From: Pelomonas sp. BJYL3
GTDB lineage: Bacteria > Pseudomonadota > Gammaproteobacteria > Burkholderiales > Burkholderiaceae_C
NCBI RefSeq assembly: GCF_027257975.1
Contig: NZ_JANZKX010000001.1
Span: 1 to 64,000 of the forward strand
DNA length: 64,000 nt
Reading direction: 5' to 3'
Position 1 is the stretch's first letter; each line of letters starts with the position of its first letter. The notes under the pieces were generated by a model. It made no database searches. It was not told the origin of the DNA and saw only the letters and a list, made by a program, of their open reading frames with translations. This document shows positions 29,155 through 37,704 of the stretch, in pieces. The position numbers and the translations under genes are program-made.

Positions 29155-30375
29155 TCAGGCCGATCGGGGGGTCTGCCAGGGACGCAGCCACTGCAGCAGC
29201 TGCTCATACACCGCCGGATCGCCCAGCAGGGCCAGATGGCCCAGGCCATAGCCGATCCACTGCCGCTCGGGTGCGAAAGTCAGGGTGCGCTGAGGGTCCG
29301 GGTGGCGGCCCAAGGCGCTGTCCAGGGGCACCAGACCGTCGCCCAGCAGGCGGTCCTTGAGGTCGTCGCGGCGGGCGCCGATGCTGCCGGCGACCGTGTA
29401 GCAGCGGATCTGAGCCGGCAGCGGCAGATGCCGGGGCAGCGCCGGCCCGGGGCTGAAGCGATCGCGTCCCTGCCAGTCCTCCTCGAGCAGGCTGCCGTGG
29501 CGCAGATCGGTGATGCCCTCGCTGCGCACGCGGCCCAGGCGTGCAAAGGGCGTGGCATAGGGCGTCTGCTCCAGCAGGCGCTCGAACCAGTGGCCCAGGC
29601 GTTCCAGCGGCGCGCCGTGGTGGGGCGTGCCCAGGAACAGCAGATCGCTCACCAGCGAGGGCCAGCGGTGCCCTGCCATGGCGCCCTGGTGCAGCGCGCT
29701 GCGCGCCACCAGGCCGCCCATGCTGTGGCCCAGCAGGGTCAGGCGGCGCAGCTCGCCGGGCCATTGCGCCACCAGGCGTTCCAGAAGGGTCGCCAGGGCC
29801 TGGCCGTTGCGGGCGATGTGCAGGCCGGTGTTGTAGCGGAGGTAGAGCGGCGTATAGCCGAGATCCCGGGCCAGCGCGGCGCCGTGGTCATGGCCGCCGT
29901 ACAGCCACTGCTGCTCGTTCATGCACAGGCCATGGAGCATCACCAGGGGCGCATCCCCCCCCTCAGGCAGCGCGCCGGACTGGAGGTCCAGCGGATGCCC
30001 GCCGTGGTGAATCGCCATGGGAATGGCCAAGGGGTTGTGAGTCCGCTCGAGGTGATCCCCGAGCACGCCGTTGAGGGCCGAGACCAGGGCATCACCCTGC
30101 GGCAGGCCGGTGCTGCGGCCCAGCGCGGGCTCCAGCAGGGCCAGCAGTTCGTCGGCCCCCGCACCCGCGACCCGCGTCACGCCTCGGATGCTGCGATAGA
30201 CCAGCCCCGTCAGCCCGCCGGCGCGGTCCGGGGCCTCGCGCCCGGCCGCCAGCGGACCGTTCAGCACGCGGGCATGCACGGCTTCGACCAGGTCTGCCAG
30301 GGCCAGCGTGGCGCTGGCCGTGAGCTTCACGAGGCCGCGCACCGGATGGGCGCGGCGCGAAGGAGGTTCAGCCAT
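29155..30375 (-). CDS. Alpha/beta hydrolase, PGAP1/triacylglycerol-lipase-like
   Basis: A 406-aa cytoplasmic-looking protein (no signal peptide). The N-terminal 130 residues are helical, with repeated Ala/Leu heptads (LTASATLALADLVEAVHARVL). The hydrolase domain starts near residue 140 (APLVMLHGLCMNEQQW; oxyanion HG), with the nucleophile elbow LLGHSMGGLVARSA and LFLGTPHHGAPLERLG, typical of lipases and PGAP1-type esterases. A late Asp (GDGLVPLDSALGR) and His (GLGHLALLGD) complete a plausible triad. GAGGA precedes the ATG at 30375. It is divergent from the solute-binding gene at 30533. Substrate unknown; a long-chain ester or polyhydroxyalkanoate-like substrate is possible. Confidence 0.88.
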   Translation of the reverse strand: MAEPPSRRAHPVRGLVKLTASATLALADLVEAVHARVLNGPLAAGREAPDRAGGLTGLVYRSIRGVTRVAGAGADELLALLEPALGRSTGLPQGDALVSALNGVLGDHLERTHNPLAIPMAIHHGGHPLDLQSGALPEGGDAPLVMLHGLCMNEQQWLYGGHDHGAALARDLGYTPLYLRYNTGLHIARNGQALATLLERLVAQWPGELRRLTLLGHSMGGLVARSALHQGAMAGHRWPSLVSDLLFLGTPHHGAPLERLGHWFERLLEQTPYATPFARLGRVRSEGITDLRHGSLLEEDWQGRDRFSPGPALPRHLPLPAQIRCYTVAGSIGARRDDLKDRLLGDGLVPLDSALGRHPDPQRTLTFAPERQWIGYGLGHLALLGDPAVYEQLLQWLRPWQTPRSA

Positions 30376-30532
30376 GCCCGCATTCCTCGTCTGTTGATGA
30401 CGGGCCATTCTGCAACAAGGCAGGGGAGTCACCCCTTTGCGCCGTGCACTTGGGGCTGACTATGATCGGCAAGACGCAGAATGCCGGCCCGACATGTCGT
30501 CGCCCACCGGGCATCTCGGCAGGGGGATTGGC

Positions 30533-31282
30533 ATGAGAGCTGTCATGGCAAAAGTGCTCGCGCTGCTGCCGGCCTTGCATGCCGGCCCCGCGCTGGCGCA
30601 TCCACCCCCTGGCGAAGCGCCGCTGCGCCTTTACTACTACGAACGCCCCCCGTTCCACTACACGGACGAGCAGGGCCGTGTCACCGGCCACTTCGCGGAA
30701 CTGACAGAGCAGATCCTGCGCCGCGCCGGCCTGCGCTTCGAATGGGTGCGCATGCCGGCCAACCGCATCCTGCTCACGCTGCGCAGCGAGCCCGAGCCCG
30801 CCTGCTCGCCGGCCTGGTATGCCACGCCGGAGCGGCAGGCCGACTTCTGGTTCAGCAAGCCCATGCTGCGTGACAAGCCGCTGATCGCCCTGCTGCGGGC
30901 GGATTTCCCGCTGGAGCCCGGCACCACGGCCCGGGACTTCTTCCAGAGCCCCAAGGTCAGGCTGCTGCTCAAGCAGAACTTCTCGCAGGGCGCCTACATG
31001 AACGCGCTGATTGCCCGCATGCCGCCGGCGCAGCTGCAGCAGGTGTCCCTGGAAGTGCCGGCCATGGTCCAGATGCTCAAGCGCAACAGGGCGGATGCCA
31101 TCATCACCACCGAGGATGAGGCCGGCCTCTTTGTCCGGCAGGCGGGCTATCCCATGAGCGAGTTCCTGGTCGTGCAGTTTCCCGACGTGCCGGCCGAGGA
31201 GTACCGCTACATCCTCTGCAAGCGCACCCTGCCCGCGCCGGTGCAGAGGCGCATTGACGAGGCCATCCCCGCCCTGCCCTAG
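30533..31282 (+). CDS. Periplasmic solute-binding-like protein (family 3 type)
   Basis: A 249-aa exported protein. The signal peptide is MRAVMAKVLALLPALHAGPALAHP. The mature part starts LRLYYYERPPFHYTDEQGRVTGHFAELTEQILRRAGL, the usual opening of family-3 amino-acid-binding proteins, and contains WYATPERQADFWFSKPML and RADAIITTEDEAGLFVRQAGY. No permease or ATPase gene is nearby, so it may be a stand-alone sensor-like or orphan binding protein; the similar protein at 56952-57890 is also alone. AGGGGG lies 7 nt before the ATG at 30533, which decides the start over upstream codons. The ligand is not visible. Confidence 0.85.
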   Translation: MRAVMAKVLALLPALHAGPALAHPPPGEAPLRLYYYERPPFHYTDEQGRVTGHFAELTEQILRRAGLRFEWVRMPANRILLTLRSEPEPACSPAWYATPERQADFWFSKPMLRDKPLIALLRADFPLEPGTTARDFFQSPKVRLLLKQNFSQGAYMNALIARMPPAQLQQVSLEVPAMVQMLKRNRADAIITTEDEAGLFVRQAGYPMSEFLVVQFPDVPAEEYRYILCKRTLPAPVQRRIDEAIPALP

Positions 31283-31295
31283 CGGCCGGCCCGGC

Positions 31296-31325
31296 AAAAA
31301 AAAAGCGCCCCGGTGAGGGGCGCTT
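31296..31325 (-). terminator. Rho-independent terminator of the 1204-aa lipoprotein gene
   Basis: On the minus strand AGCGCCCC-TCACC-GGGGCGCT is followed by a nine-base T-run (plus-strand A-run 31296-31304). It begins 22 bp after the stop at 31347 and also lies 14 bp after the convergent gene's stop. Confidence 0.92.
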
Positions 31326-31346
31326 CGCTTGAGAGTCCGCGGGTGT

Positions 31347-34300
31347 TCAGCGGGCTGCGCGCTGTGTGCGGCGCAGAACGGCCGGCTTGGCCATGGCGGC
31401 ACTGAGGAGCTTGGGACTGTCTTGCGCCACCTTGACCGCCTTCGCCGGCTTGGCCGCCGGGCTGGCCGCGCTGGGCAGGAAGTTCGTCATGCGCGTCAGG
31501 CCTGGGGCATCGGTCTTGAGGTAGAGCAGATCCATGATGAAGCTGCTGCCGCTGCCGCTGCCTTCCACGCTGAAGACGGGCAGCAGGCTGGCCTGGCCGT
31601 AGTTGGACACGTAGGCATAGCTGGTCGCCATCGGGCCGGTGGGCAGCTTGCCGTAGGTGACCAGGGTCTGGCGGGTGTCGCCCTGAACGCTGCGCAGGGT
31701 GCCACCGGACATGTTGAAGGGCCCCACGGCGCCGTCGACCATGAACAGGGCCCAGCTGGCCGAGCCACCCAGCCAGGAACGCGCCGGCCACGTCTTGGCG
31801 CCCATCCAGCCCACCACCATGCTGCCCGGCAGCCATTGCTGCGAGCCGCCGTCGGGGGCACTGATCAGGGTGCGCACGGAGGGGCTGGGGCCGATGCCCA
31901 GCACATTCACGTAGACATTGCCGCCCGAGGTCTGGGACTGGCCGAAGGTTTCACCATCAGCCAGGGTGTACAGCACGCTCTTCGCGCCGCCCGCACGGGC
32001 GATGCCGATGACCTGACCCTTCTTGCCGCTCAGGCCGAGGCTCTGCACCACGACATGGCTGGAGGTCAGCTGCACGTCGCTGGCCTGCACGTCCAGCGTG
32101 GCCAGGGTGTCGACGGCCAGGGTGTCGGTGATGTGCAGGATGCGGGTGCCGCTCAGGGACGTCAGTGCCAGGTAGCCGTGGGGGCCATCGCTGACCACCG
32201 TGCCCTGGTGGCTCTCGTCGGCCGCCAGGGTGGCCAGCAGCTTGGCGCCATCGAGCTTGGCCAGGTCCACGCCGTAGAGCTTGCCGCCTTCGATGAACAG
32301 CCAGATGCCCGGGCCCGAGGAGCCGATGTTGCCATCGCTGAGGTTGTTGAAATCGGCGCTGCCCAGCTTGAACAGGGCCGTGGGCGAACCCAGATCGGCG
32401 TCCACCCGGCTGAGCTGCGTGCCCTTGCGCAGCACGAAGCCGGCCAGGGTGCCGTCGTTGTTGCGGATCTCCGCCACGGGCATGTCGATCAGGCGGGCGG
32501 AGCTGCCGCCATCCATGTTGAGGCGCACGGCCCAGGCCTGGTTGTCGGCGCTGGTGTCGCAGCGGCCGTCCGGGCCGGGTGCGACCATGAACATCCACGA
32601 GCGCGACGGATCGACGAAGTCATTGCCCATGCCATCCAGCATCGCCAGGTCCATGGTGACGCTGGAGCGACCGCAGACCTCGCTGCTCTTGAGGCTGGAC
32701 AGCAGCGCCGGCACCGGCACGCCACTGCTGATGGACTGGTCCACCTTGTACAGGCGGCTGCCCTTGAAGTAGGCGTAGTAGCGCTGCTGGACATTGCTCA
32801 CCTGACCACCCGACACGCTGGCCTGGATGACGCTGTGGTTCCAGAAGGACATCTGGCCACCGGCCTCGACCGTGCTGGTGCCCAGGCCAGGGTTGTCGGC
32901 CTTGACGGCCACCAGGGCCGGCGTGCCCGAGGTTTCTGGACCGTCAGCGAAGGTGGTGGTGACGTTCACCGAGGGGCCGGCGTAGGACAGCAGGTAGTAG
33001 CCTGAGCCGCCCGAGCTGCCGGCATTGACCGTCACCGTGGCGCTGCTGCTGGTGACCTTGCCCACGCTGTTGCTGAGCACGACCTGGTAGCGGCTGCCGC
33101 TGTCCTTCAGCTCCAGCACGGGCGTGACGTAGCTTGCCGAGGTGGCCCCGGCGATGTCCACGCCATTGCGCTGCCACTGGTAGCTCACCGGCGCGATCTC
33201 GTTGGCCTCGGCCACCACGGACAGCGAGGCGTTCTGGCCCACGCTGACCGTCAGGTCACGCGGCTGCGTGGTGATGACGGGGGCAAGGGGCACGGCCACG
33301 CTGAGCAGGGCCGTGTCGGAGTTCACCGACTTCTTGTTGGCCGTCACCACGACACGGAAGCCGACGCCGTTGTCGGCCGCGGTGAGCTTGGGCGTGGTGT
33401 AGCTGGCGCCGGTGGCGCCTGCGATGTCGGTCCAGGCGCCGGCACGCAGCTGCTGCCACTGGTAGCTCATCGGGAAGCCGGCGGCATTGGCGTCGACGCG
33501 GAAGGTCACGGTGGCCCCGACGGCGGCCTTCTGGCTCGCCGGCTGCTGGTAGATCACCGGCGATGCGGCGCTCGTCAGGTGCAGGGTGGCCGGCAGGCTG
33601 GTGACGCTGCCGAACTCGTTGCTGACCTTGACGGTGAAGCGGGCGTTGTCGTCGGCCGCGCCCGTGGGCACGAACTCGAAGGTGCTCTGGGTGGCGCCGG
33701 CGATGGGCACGCCGTCGCGGCTCCACTGGTAGCTCAGGGTGCGAGCCCCGGCCGCGTAGACGGTGAACGGGGTCGGCCAGGCCACCATGCTGTTGGCGTC
33801 CTGCGGCTGCTGCAGGATGACGGGGGCCGAGGTGCTGGCGCTGAGCACCAGGCAGCTGGGCAGGGTGATGTCGGTCGACGAGGGGCCGGCCTTGACGAAA
33901 TTGGACAGCAGGTCACCCGTCTGGGCGAAGAGCGTGGCCACGCTGCCGCGGCGCATCACCAGATCGAATTCGCCGGTGCTGCCGGTGTAGGCCGTCGTGC
34001 GGGCGCTGTAGTCCACGCCGTCGGCGAAGACGGGGACGCCGGACTTGCGCTGACCCTTGTCGTCCTGCACGCAACCGTGCACCCGGATGGAGTCGTAGAC
34101 GCGGTCCGCGTTCCAGGTCGTGAAGTGGCTGACCTGGCCTTCGTAGTAGCGCTGGCTGCCCTCGCCCACCAGGCGCGCTTCGCCTTCCTGCACCCAGAGG
34201 CCGGTGGCCTCGTTCAGGTAGAAGAGCGGGATGGTCGCGGGCACCTCGGGCGAGCGCGTGGCCAGCGGGATGCGGATGACGGCATTGACGCCCTTGGCCA

Positions 34301-34961
34301 GCTGAAGGTCCTGGCCGGCGCTGTCGCGCAGCGTGACGGTCAGGGCGCCCAGGCTCTCCATGGGCTGCGGGGCGGCGCCCGCGGTGGCCGGCTGCGCCAT
34401 GTAGCCGCCGGGCATGCGGGCTGCATCGGTCGCGGGATCGATGGGCGTGATCTCCACGGCGATGGTGCCGGTGTAGGCGGCACCCTTGGCGTCCACCACG
34501 GCATTGGCGGGCAGGGTGACCCGGGCCGTCGAGTTCGGCACCTGGGCCGAGCCACCGCTGACAGCGCTCACGCTGGCCGTGGCGCCCACACGCACCAGGC
34601 TGGCGCTCACGGCGCTTGCCACGCCCTGCTGCACCTGCGTCTTGGTCTGGTGACCGGCATGGCCGGCATGGCTGATGGCCAGCAGCGCATCGCCCACCGG
34701 CAGCTCGGCCAGCGTGAAGGCGCCCTTGGCGTCGGTGGTGGCGCTCAGCGTGCCGCTGCGCACCGTGGCGGCTGCGATCGGCAAGCCGGTGCCGGCCTCA
34801 TAGACGAAGCCGCTGACGGAGCCCGTCTTCACCACGACCGGCGGGATCGGGGGTTCCGGCGTGGGGGTGGGTGTTGACGAGTCGCCGCCGCAGCCGCTCA
34901 GCGCGGCGGCCAGACTCACAAGGCACGCGCCAAAGCGCAGGCGCCAGCCATGATTTCGCAT
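31347..34961 (-). CDS. Large surface lipoprotein with carboxypeptidase-regulatory-like and three Ig-like domains
   Basis: A 1204-aa protein. The lipobox LSGC at residues 21-24 is followed by a Thr/Pro linker (STPTPTPEPPIPP). Residues about 45-110 form a carboxypeptidase-regulatory-like domain (GSVSGFVYEAGTGLPIAAATVRSG). About 150-300 carry a domain with PANAVVDAKGAAYTG and LFYLNEATGLWVQEGEA, often found next to it. From about 375 three Ig-like repeats occur, each opening with PVI-x-QQP or PVITTQP and containing YQW (YQWSRDGVPIAGAT, YQWQQLRAGAWTDIAG, YQWQRNGVDIAGAT). The 550-residue C-terminal part is unassigned. GGAGGA precedes the ATG and a terminator follows, so it is monocistronic. Likely exposed at the outer membrane; an adhesive role is only suggested by the Ig repeats. 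Confidence 0.9.
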   Translation of the reverse strand: MRNHGWRLRFGACLVSLAAALSGCGGDSSTPTPTPEPPIPPVVVKTGSVSGFVYEAGTGLPIAAATVRSGTLSATTDAKGAFTLAELPVGDALLAISHAGHAGHQTKTQVQQGVASAVSASLVRVGATASVSAVSGGSAQVPNSTARVTLPANAVVDAKGAAYTGTIAVEITPIDPATDAARMPGGYMAQPATAGAAPQPMESLGALTVTLRDSAGQDLQLAKGVNAVIRIPLATRSPEVPATIPLFYLNEATGLWVQEGEARLVGEGSQRYYEGQVSHFTTWNADRVYDSIRVHGCVQDDKGQRKSGVPVFADGVDYSARTTAYTGSTGEFDLVMRRGSVATLFAQTGDLLSNFVKAGPSSTDITLPSCLVLSASTSAPVILQQPQDANSMVAWPTPFTVYAAGARTLSYQWSRDGVPIAGATQSTFEFVPTGAADDNARFTVKVSNEFGSVTSLPATLHLTSAASPVIYQQPASQKAAVGATVTFRVDANAAGFPMSYQWQQLRAGAWTDIAGATGASYTTPKLTAADNGVGFRVVVTANKKSVNSDTALLSVAVPLAPVITTQPRDLTVSVGQNASLSVVAEANEIAPVSYQWQRNGVDIAGATSASYVTPVLELKDSGSRYQVVLSNSVGKVTSSSATVTVNAGSSGGSGYYLLSYAGPSVNVTTTFADGPETSGTPALVAVKADNPGLGTSTVEAGGQMSFWNHSVIQASVSGGQVSNVQQRYYAYFKGSRLYKVDQSISSGVPVPALLSSLKSSEVCGRSSVTMDLAMLDGMGNDFVDPSRSWMFMVAPGPDGRCDTSADNQAWAVRLNMDGGSSARLIDMPVAEIRNNDGTLAGFVLRKGTQLSRVDADLGSPTALFKLGSADFNNLSDGNIGSSGPGIWLFIEGGKLYGVDLAKLDGAKLLATLAADESHQGTVVSDGPHGYLALTSLSGTRILHITDTLAVDTLATLDVQASDVQLTSSHVVVQSLGLSGKKGQVIGIARAGGAKSVLYTLADGETFGQSQTSGGNVYVNVLGIGPSPSVRTLISAPDGGSQQWLPGSMVVGWMGAKTWPARSWLGGSASWALFMVDGAVGPFNMSGGTLRSVQGDTRQTLVTYGKLPTGPMATSYAYVSNYGQASLLPVFSVEGSGSGSSFIMDLLYLKTDAPGLTRMTNFLPSAASPAAKPAKAVKVAQDSPKLLSAAMAKPAVLRRTQRAAR

Positions 34962-35338
34962 GAGATTCCTCCCGAGGCGCCTGGACTTGGGCAGCTCGAC
35001 CCAACGTCAGCTGCGGGGCTGCACGCGCTCTGCGGCACGCTGTGGACCAGCCCGTCCGTCCAGGACAAGATTGCTAAGGATCAGCGGCCTGCATCGCCCC
35101 GGACCTGCCCGCACGCGGGCACGCCGGGCCGCGCAGGGGGCCGCCTGATGTCGCCGCGGATTCTGCCGCCCAGGCCAGCCCCGACATGCCGGGAGAGGTA
35201 ATGGTTTGTAAGCCACCCCCTGCTTGAGCGGGTCATGCCGCCAGGCCCCTCATGCCGGCTCGACGGCGGGCGATCAGCGATCAGCGATCAGCGATCAGCG
35301 ATCAGCGATCAGCGATGGGCAATGGGCGATCAGCGCCC
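34962..35338. other. 377-bp intergenic region with a tandem repeat at its right end
   Basis: No gene is supported. The left part must carry the promoter of the minus-strand lipoprotein gene starting at 34961; I could not pick a convincing -35/-10. The right part ends in the 7-bp tandem repeat listed separately, directly after the RidA stop. Confidence 0.5.
35271..35333. repeat. 7-bp tandem repeat CGATCAG (six perfect units plus variants)
   Basis: Six perfect CGATCAG units are followed by CGATGGG, CAATGGG and a seventh CGATCAG. It starts 5 bp beyond the RidA stop codon and probably arose by slippage. Units are too short and lack spacers, so this is not a CRISPR array. Confidence 0.95.
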
Positions 35339-35746
35339 TCAGCCCAGCACCGCCGTCACCTCGATCTCCACCTTGGCCCGGTCCTCCATCAGCGCCGCGA
35401 CCTGCACCGCGCTCATGGCCACGCCGTACTCGCGGCCCAGCACCTCGCGGTAGACCTGCCCCACCTCCCGGCCGCGGGCCAAGTACTCGCGCTTGTCCAG
35501 CACATACCAGGTCATGCGGCAGATGTGCTCGGGCCCGGCACCGCCCTCGGCGAGCACGGCCTTGATGTTCTGCAGGGCCTGGCGGACCTGGTCGACGAAG
35601 TCGTCGCTCTCGAACTGGCACTGCGCATTCCAGCCGATCTGGCCGGCCACGAAGATCTGGCGGCCGCTGGCGGCCACGCCGTTGGCATAGCCCTTGGGTG
35701 CGGCCCAGTCGGCGGGCTGCAGAACGGTCTTGGGGGTCGTGGTCAT
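35339..35746 (-). CDS. RidA family protein (enamine/imine deaminase-like)
   Basis: A 135-aa protein of the YjgF/YER057c/UK114 family. It contains ANGVAASGRQIFVAGQIGWNAQCQF, LQNIKAVLAEGGAGPEHICRMTWYVLDKREYL and VQVAALMEDRAKVEIEVTAVL, with the family's conserved Arg replaced by the context EDRAKVEIE. RidA proteins hydrolyse reactive enamines/imines to ketones plus ammonia. The start overlaps the thioesterase stop by 4 bp (ATGA). It is the last gene of the anthranilate/Liv run. Release of ammonia from a 2-amino-alicyclic CoA intermediate of that pathway, or its detoxification, would fit (inference). Confidence 0.9.
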   Translation of the reverse strand: MTTTPKTVLQPADWAAPKGYANGVAASGRQIFVAGQIGWNAQCQFESDDFVDQVRQALQNIKAVLAEGGAGPEHICRMTWYVLDKREYLARGREVGQVYREVLGREYGVAMSAVQVAALMEDRAKVEIEVTAVLG

Positions 35747-36216
35747 GGGGTGCTTTCCTGCAGGCCGCCCGGGCTGCTCAAGGCGAGCAGGGCGCTGCGA
35801 ATGTCGTCGGGCAGGGGCTGGGCACGGTGGGTCTCCAGGGACGTGCACACCAGCGACTGGCGGAACCAGGCCCGTCGTCCGTCGGGGCCTTCGTAGTGAT
35901 GGAAGAGGCGCAGCGAGCTGCGCCCCAGGTGCTCGAGGGCCACGCGCTGGCGCAGCACGTCGCCCATGCGGCTGATGCGCTCGAAGCCACTGTCCAGCTG
36001 CACCGTGGGCAGGCCCACGCGGCGCGCGCCGAGCAGTTGATCGAAGGGAATGCCCAGGCCGAAGGTGAAGAAGTCCTCCACCACGGCATTGAGCATCTCG
36101 TAATAGCGCGGGTAGAACACGATGCCGGCCGGGTCGCAATGGCCGAAGCGCACGCGCTCCTCGCGCTCGAAGATGAATCGGGGGGCCGGTGTGCTGCTGA
36201 TGTCCGTCTCGCTCAT
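35743..36216 (-). CDS. Acyl-CoA thioesterase, 4-hydroxybenzoyl-CoA thioesterase family
   Basis: A 157-aa hotdog-fold protein. The active-site motif EERVRFGHCDPAGIVFYPRYYEMLNAVVEDFF includes the Asp of HCDPAGIVFYPRY, typical of the 4-hydroxybenzoyl-CoA thioesterase type. RISRMGDVLRQRVALEHLGRSSLRLFH follows. The start at 36216 has GGAGCAAGGC upstream. It sits 10 bp after livF and overlaps ridA by 4 bp. In a CoA-dependent aromatic pathway such an enzyme frees CoA from dead-end aromatic thioesters, for instance 2-aminobenzoyl-CoA (inference). Confidence 0.91.
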   Translation of the reverse strand: MSETDISSTPAPRFIFEREERVRFGHCDPAGIVFYPRYYEMLNAVVEDFFTFGLGIPFDQLLGARRVGLPTVQLDSGFERISRMGDVLRQRVALEHLGRSSLRLFHHYEGPDGRRAWFRQSLVCTSLETHRAQPLPDDIRSALLALSSPGGLQESTP

Positions 36217-36226
36217 GCCTTGCTCC

Positions 36227-36940
36227 TCAGACACCCAGATAGCGCTGCCACAGGGCCGGATCGGCCTCCAGCGCCGCCGAGTCGCCCTGCCACACCATGC
36301 GGCCGCGCTCCATGATGTGATGCGCATCGCCCAGGCGCAGCAGGCGCTGCACGTACTTGTCGACCACCAGGATGGTCTGGCCCTGGGCTCGCAGCTCGGC
36401 GAGCACGCGCCAGATCTCCTCGCGCACCAGGGGAGCCAGGCCCTCGGTGGCCTCGTCCAGGATCAGCAGCTGCGGATTGGTCATCAGCGCGCGGGCAATG
36501 GCCAGCATCTGCTGCTCGCCCCCCGACAGCTGCGCCCCGCCATGATGGCGCCGCTCGGCCAGGCGCGGGAAGGCCTCGTAGACGCGGGCCAGGGTCCAGG
36601 GCCGGGGCAGGCCACGCCGGTTGGCGGCGAAGGCGACGAGGTTCTCCTCGACGCTGAGATTGGGGAAGATCTGCCGCCCTTCCGGCACCAGGGCCAGGCC
36701 TTGCCGGGCGATGCGCTCGGGCGACCAGCCGGTGACGTCCTCGCCACACAGGCGGATCCGGCCGGCGGCTGGTTTCAGCCAGCCCACCAGGCACTTGATC
36801 AGGCTGCTCTTGCCCATGCCATTGCGGCCCAGCAGGGAGCGCACCTCGCCCTGGCGCACGTCCAGATCCAGGCCGAAGAGCACAGGGCTGCGGCCATAGG
36901 CGGCCTCCAGGCCGCGGACTTCCAGCACCGTCTCGCTCAT
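36227..36940 (-). CDS. livF: Liv-type (HAAT) ABC transporter ATP-binding protein LivF
   Basis: A 237-aa ATPase with Walker A GRNGMGKSS, Q-loop PEGRQIFPNLSVEENL, signature LSGGEQQM, Walker B LLILDEATEGLAP and the closing VDKYVQRLLRLGD that separates LivF from LivG (which has EHDMD). The ATG overlaps the livG stop by 4 bp. Together with LivG, H, M and K it builds a high-affinity importer of the branched-chain amino acid family. Because the genes follow the 2-aminobenzoyl-CoA pathway genes on the same strand, the cargo is probably anthranilate or a related aromatic acid. Confidence 0.93.
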   Translation of the reverse strand: MSETVLEVRGLEAAYGRSPVLFGLDLDVRQGEVRSLLGRNGMGKSSLIKCLVGWLKPAAGRIRLCGEDVTGWSPERIARQGLALVPEGRQIFPNLSVEENLVAFAANRRGLPRPWTLARVYEAFPRLAERRHHGGAQLSGGEQQMLAIARALMTNPQLLILDEATEGLAPLVREEIWRVLAELRAQGQTILVVDKYVQRLLRLGDAHHIMERGRMVWQGDSAALEADPALWQRYLGV

Positions 36941-37704
36941 GCCGCGTCCTCCGCTGCGGGCATCTCGTCGCCCAGGTAGGCCTCGCGCACGCCGGCATGG
37001 GCACGGATGTGCTCGGGCGTGCCGCTCGCGATCACCCGCCCGCCCACCAGCACCGAGATGCGCGTGGCCAGGCGGAAGACGGCGTCCATGTCATGCTCCA
37101 CCAGCAGCAGGGTCATGTTCAGGCGCAGCAGCTGCAGCAGCTCCAACATGCGCTCGGATTCGTCAGGTCCCATGCCGGCCATGGGCTCGTCCAGCAGCAG
37201 CAGGCGCGGCTTGGCGGCCAGGGCCAGGCCGATCTCCAGCTGGCGCTGCTCGGCATGCGAGAGGCTGCCCGCCGCGCGCTCCAGCTGCGAGCTCAGGCCC
37301 ACCTTCTGCGCCAGCGCCTCGGCCTCGGCCATCACGACGATCTGGGTGCGGCGCGCCTGCCACCACTGCCGGGCACCGCCGCGGCGGGTCTGCACCGCGA
37401 GCACGAGGTTGTCCAGCACACTGCAACGCGGGAAGACGCTGGTGATCTGGTGGCTGCGCACCAGGCCGGCCTGCACACGCGCGGCCATGTCGAAGGGGGC
37501 CAGGTCTTGCCCCCGGAAGCGGATGCTGCCGGCGTCAGGCCGCAGGCTGCCCGCGATCTGATGGATCAGCGTGGTCTTGCCCGCGCCGTTGGGCCCGATG
37601 AGGGCATGGACCTCGCCCTCCAGCACCTCGAAGCTGGCCTCGTCCGTGGCCCGCAGCGCGCCGAAGCGCTTGACCAGGCCTTGCACGCGCAGGAGCTCAG
37701 CCAT
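36937..37704 (-). CDS. livG: Liv-type ABC transporter ATP-binding protein LivG
   Basis: A 255-aa ATPase. It begins MAELLRVQGLVKRFGALRATDEASFEVLEGE, with Walker A GPNGAGKTT, signature LSHAEQRQLEIGLALA, Walker B LLLLDEPMAGMGPDE and the LivG-type H-loop LLLVEHDMDAVF. It overlaps livM by 8 bp and livF by 4 bp, so production is tightly coupled. Its first 20 codons and upstream bases have a near-identical broken copy at 28985-29076. A variant of the dispersed 15-mer (GCAAGACCTGGCCCC) lies inside at 37496-37510. Confidence 0.93.
   Translation of the reverse strand: MAELLRVQGLVKRFGALRATDEASFEVLEGEVHALIGPNGAGKTTLIHQIAGSLRPDAGSIRFRGQDLAPFDMAARVQAGLVRSHQITSVFPRCSVLDNLVLAVQTRRGGARQWWQARRTQIVVMAEAEALAQKVGLSSQLERAAGSLSHAEQRQLEIGLALAAKPRLLLLDEPMAGMGPDESERMLELLQLLRLNMTLLLVEHDMDAVFRLATRISVLVGGRVIASGTPEHIRAHAGVREAYLGDEMPAAEDAA

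Noticed and set aside
29155-30432. Longer start for the PGAP1-like hydrolase at 30432
   Set aside because: The extra 19 residues have no ribosome binding site; ATG 30375 has GAGGA upstream.
35271-35333. Possible CRISPR array
   Set aside because: Units are 7 bp, contiguous and without spacers; a simple tandem repeat.
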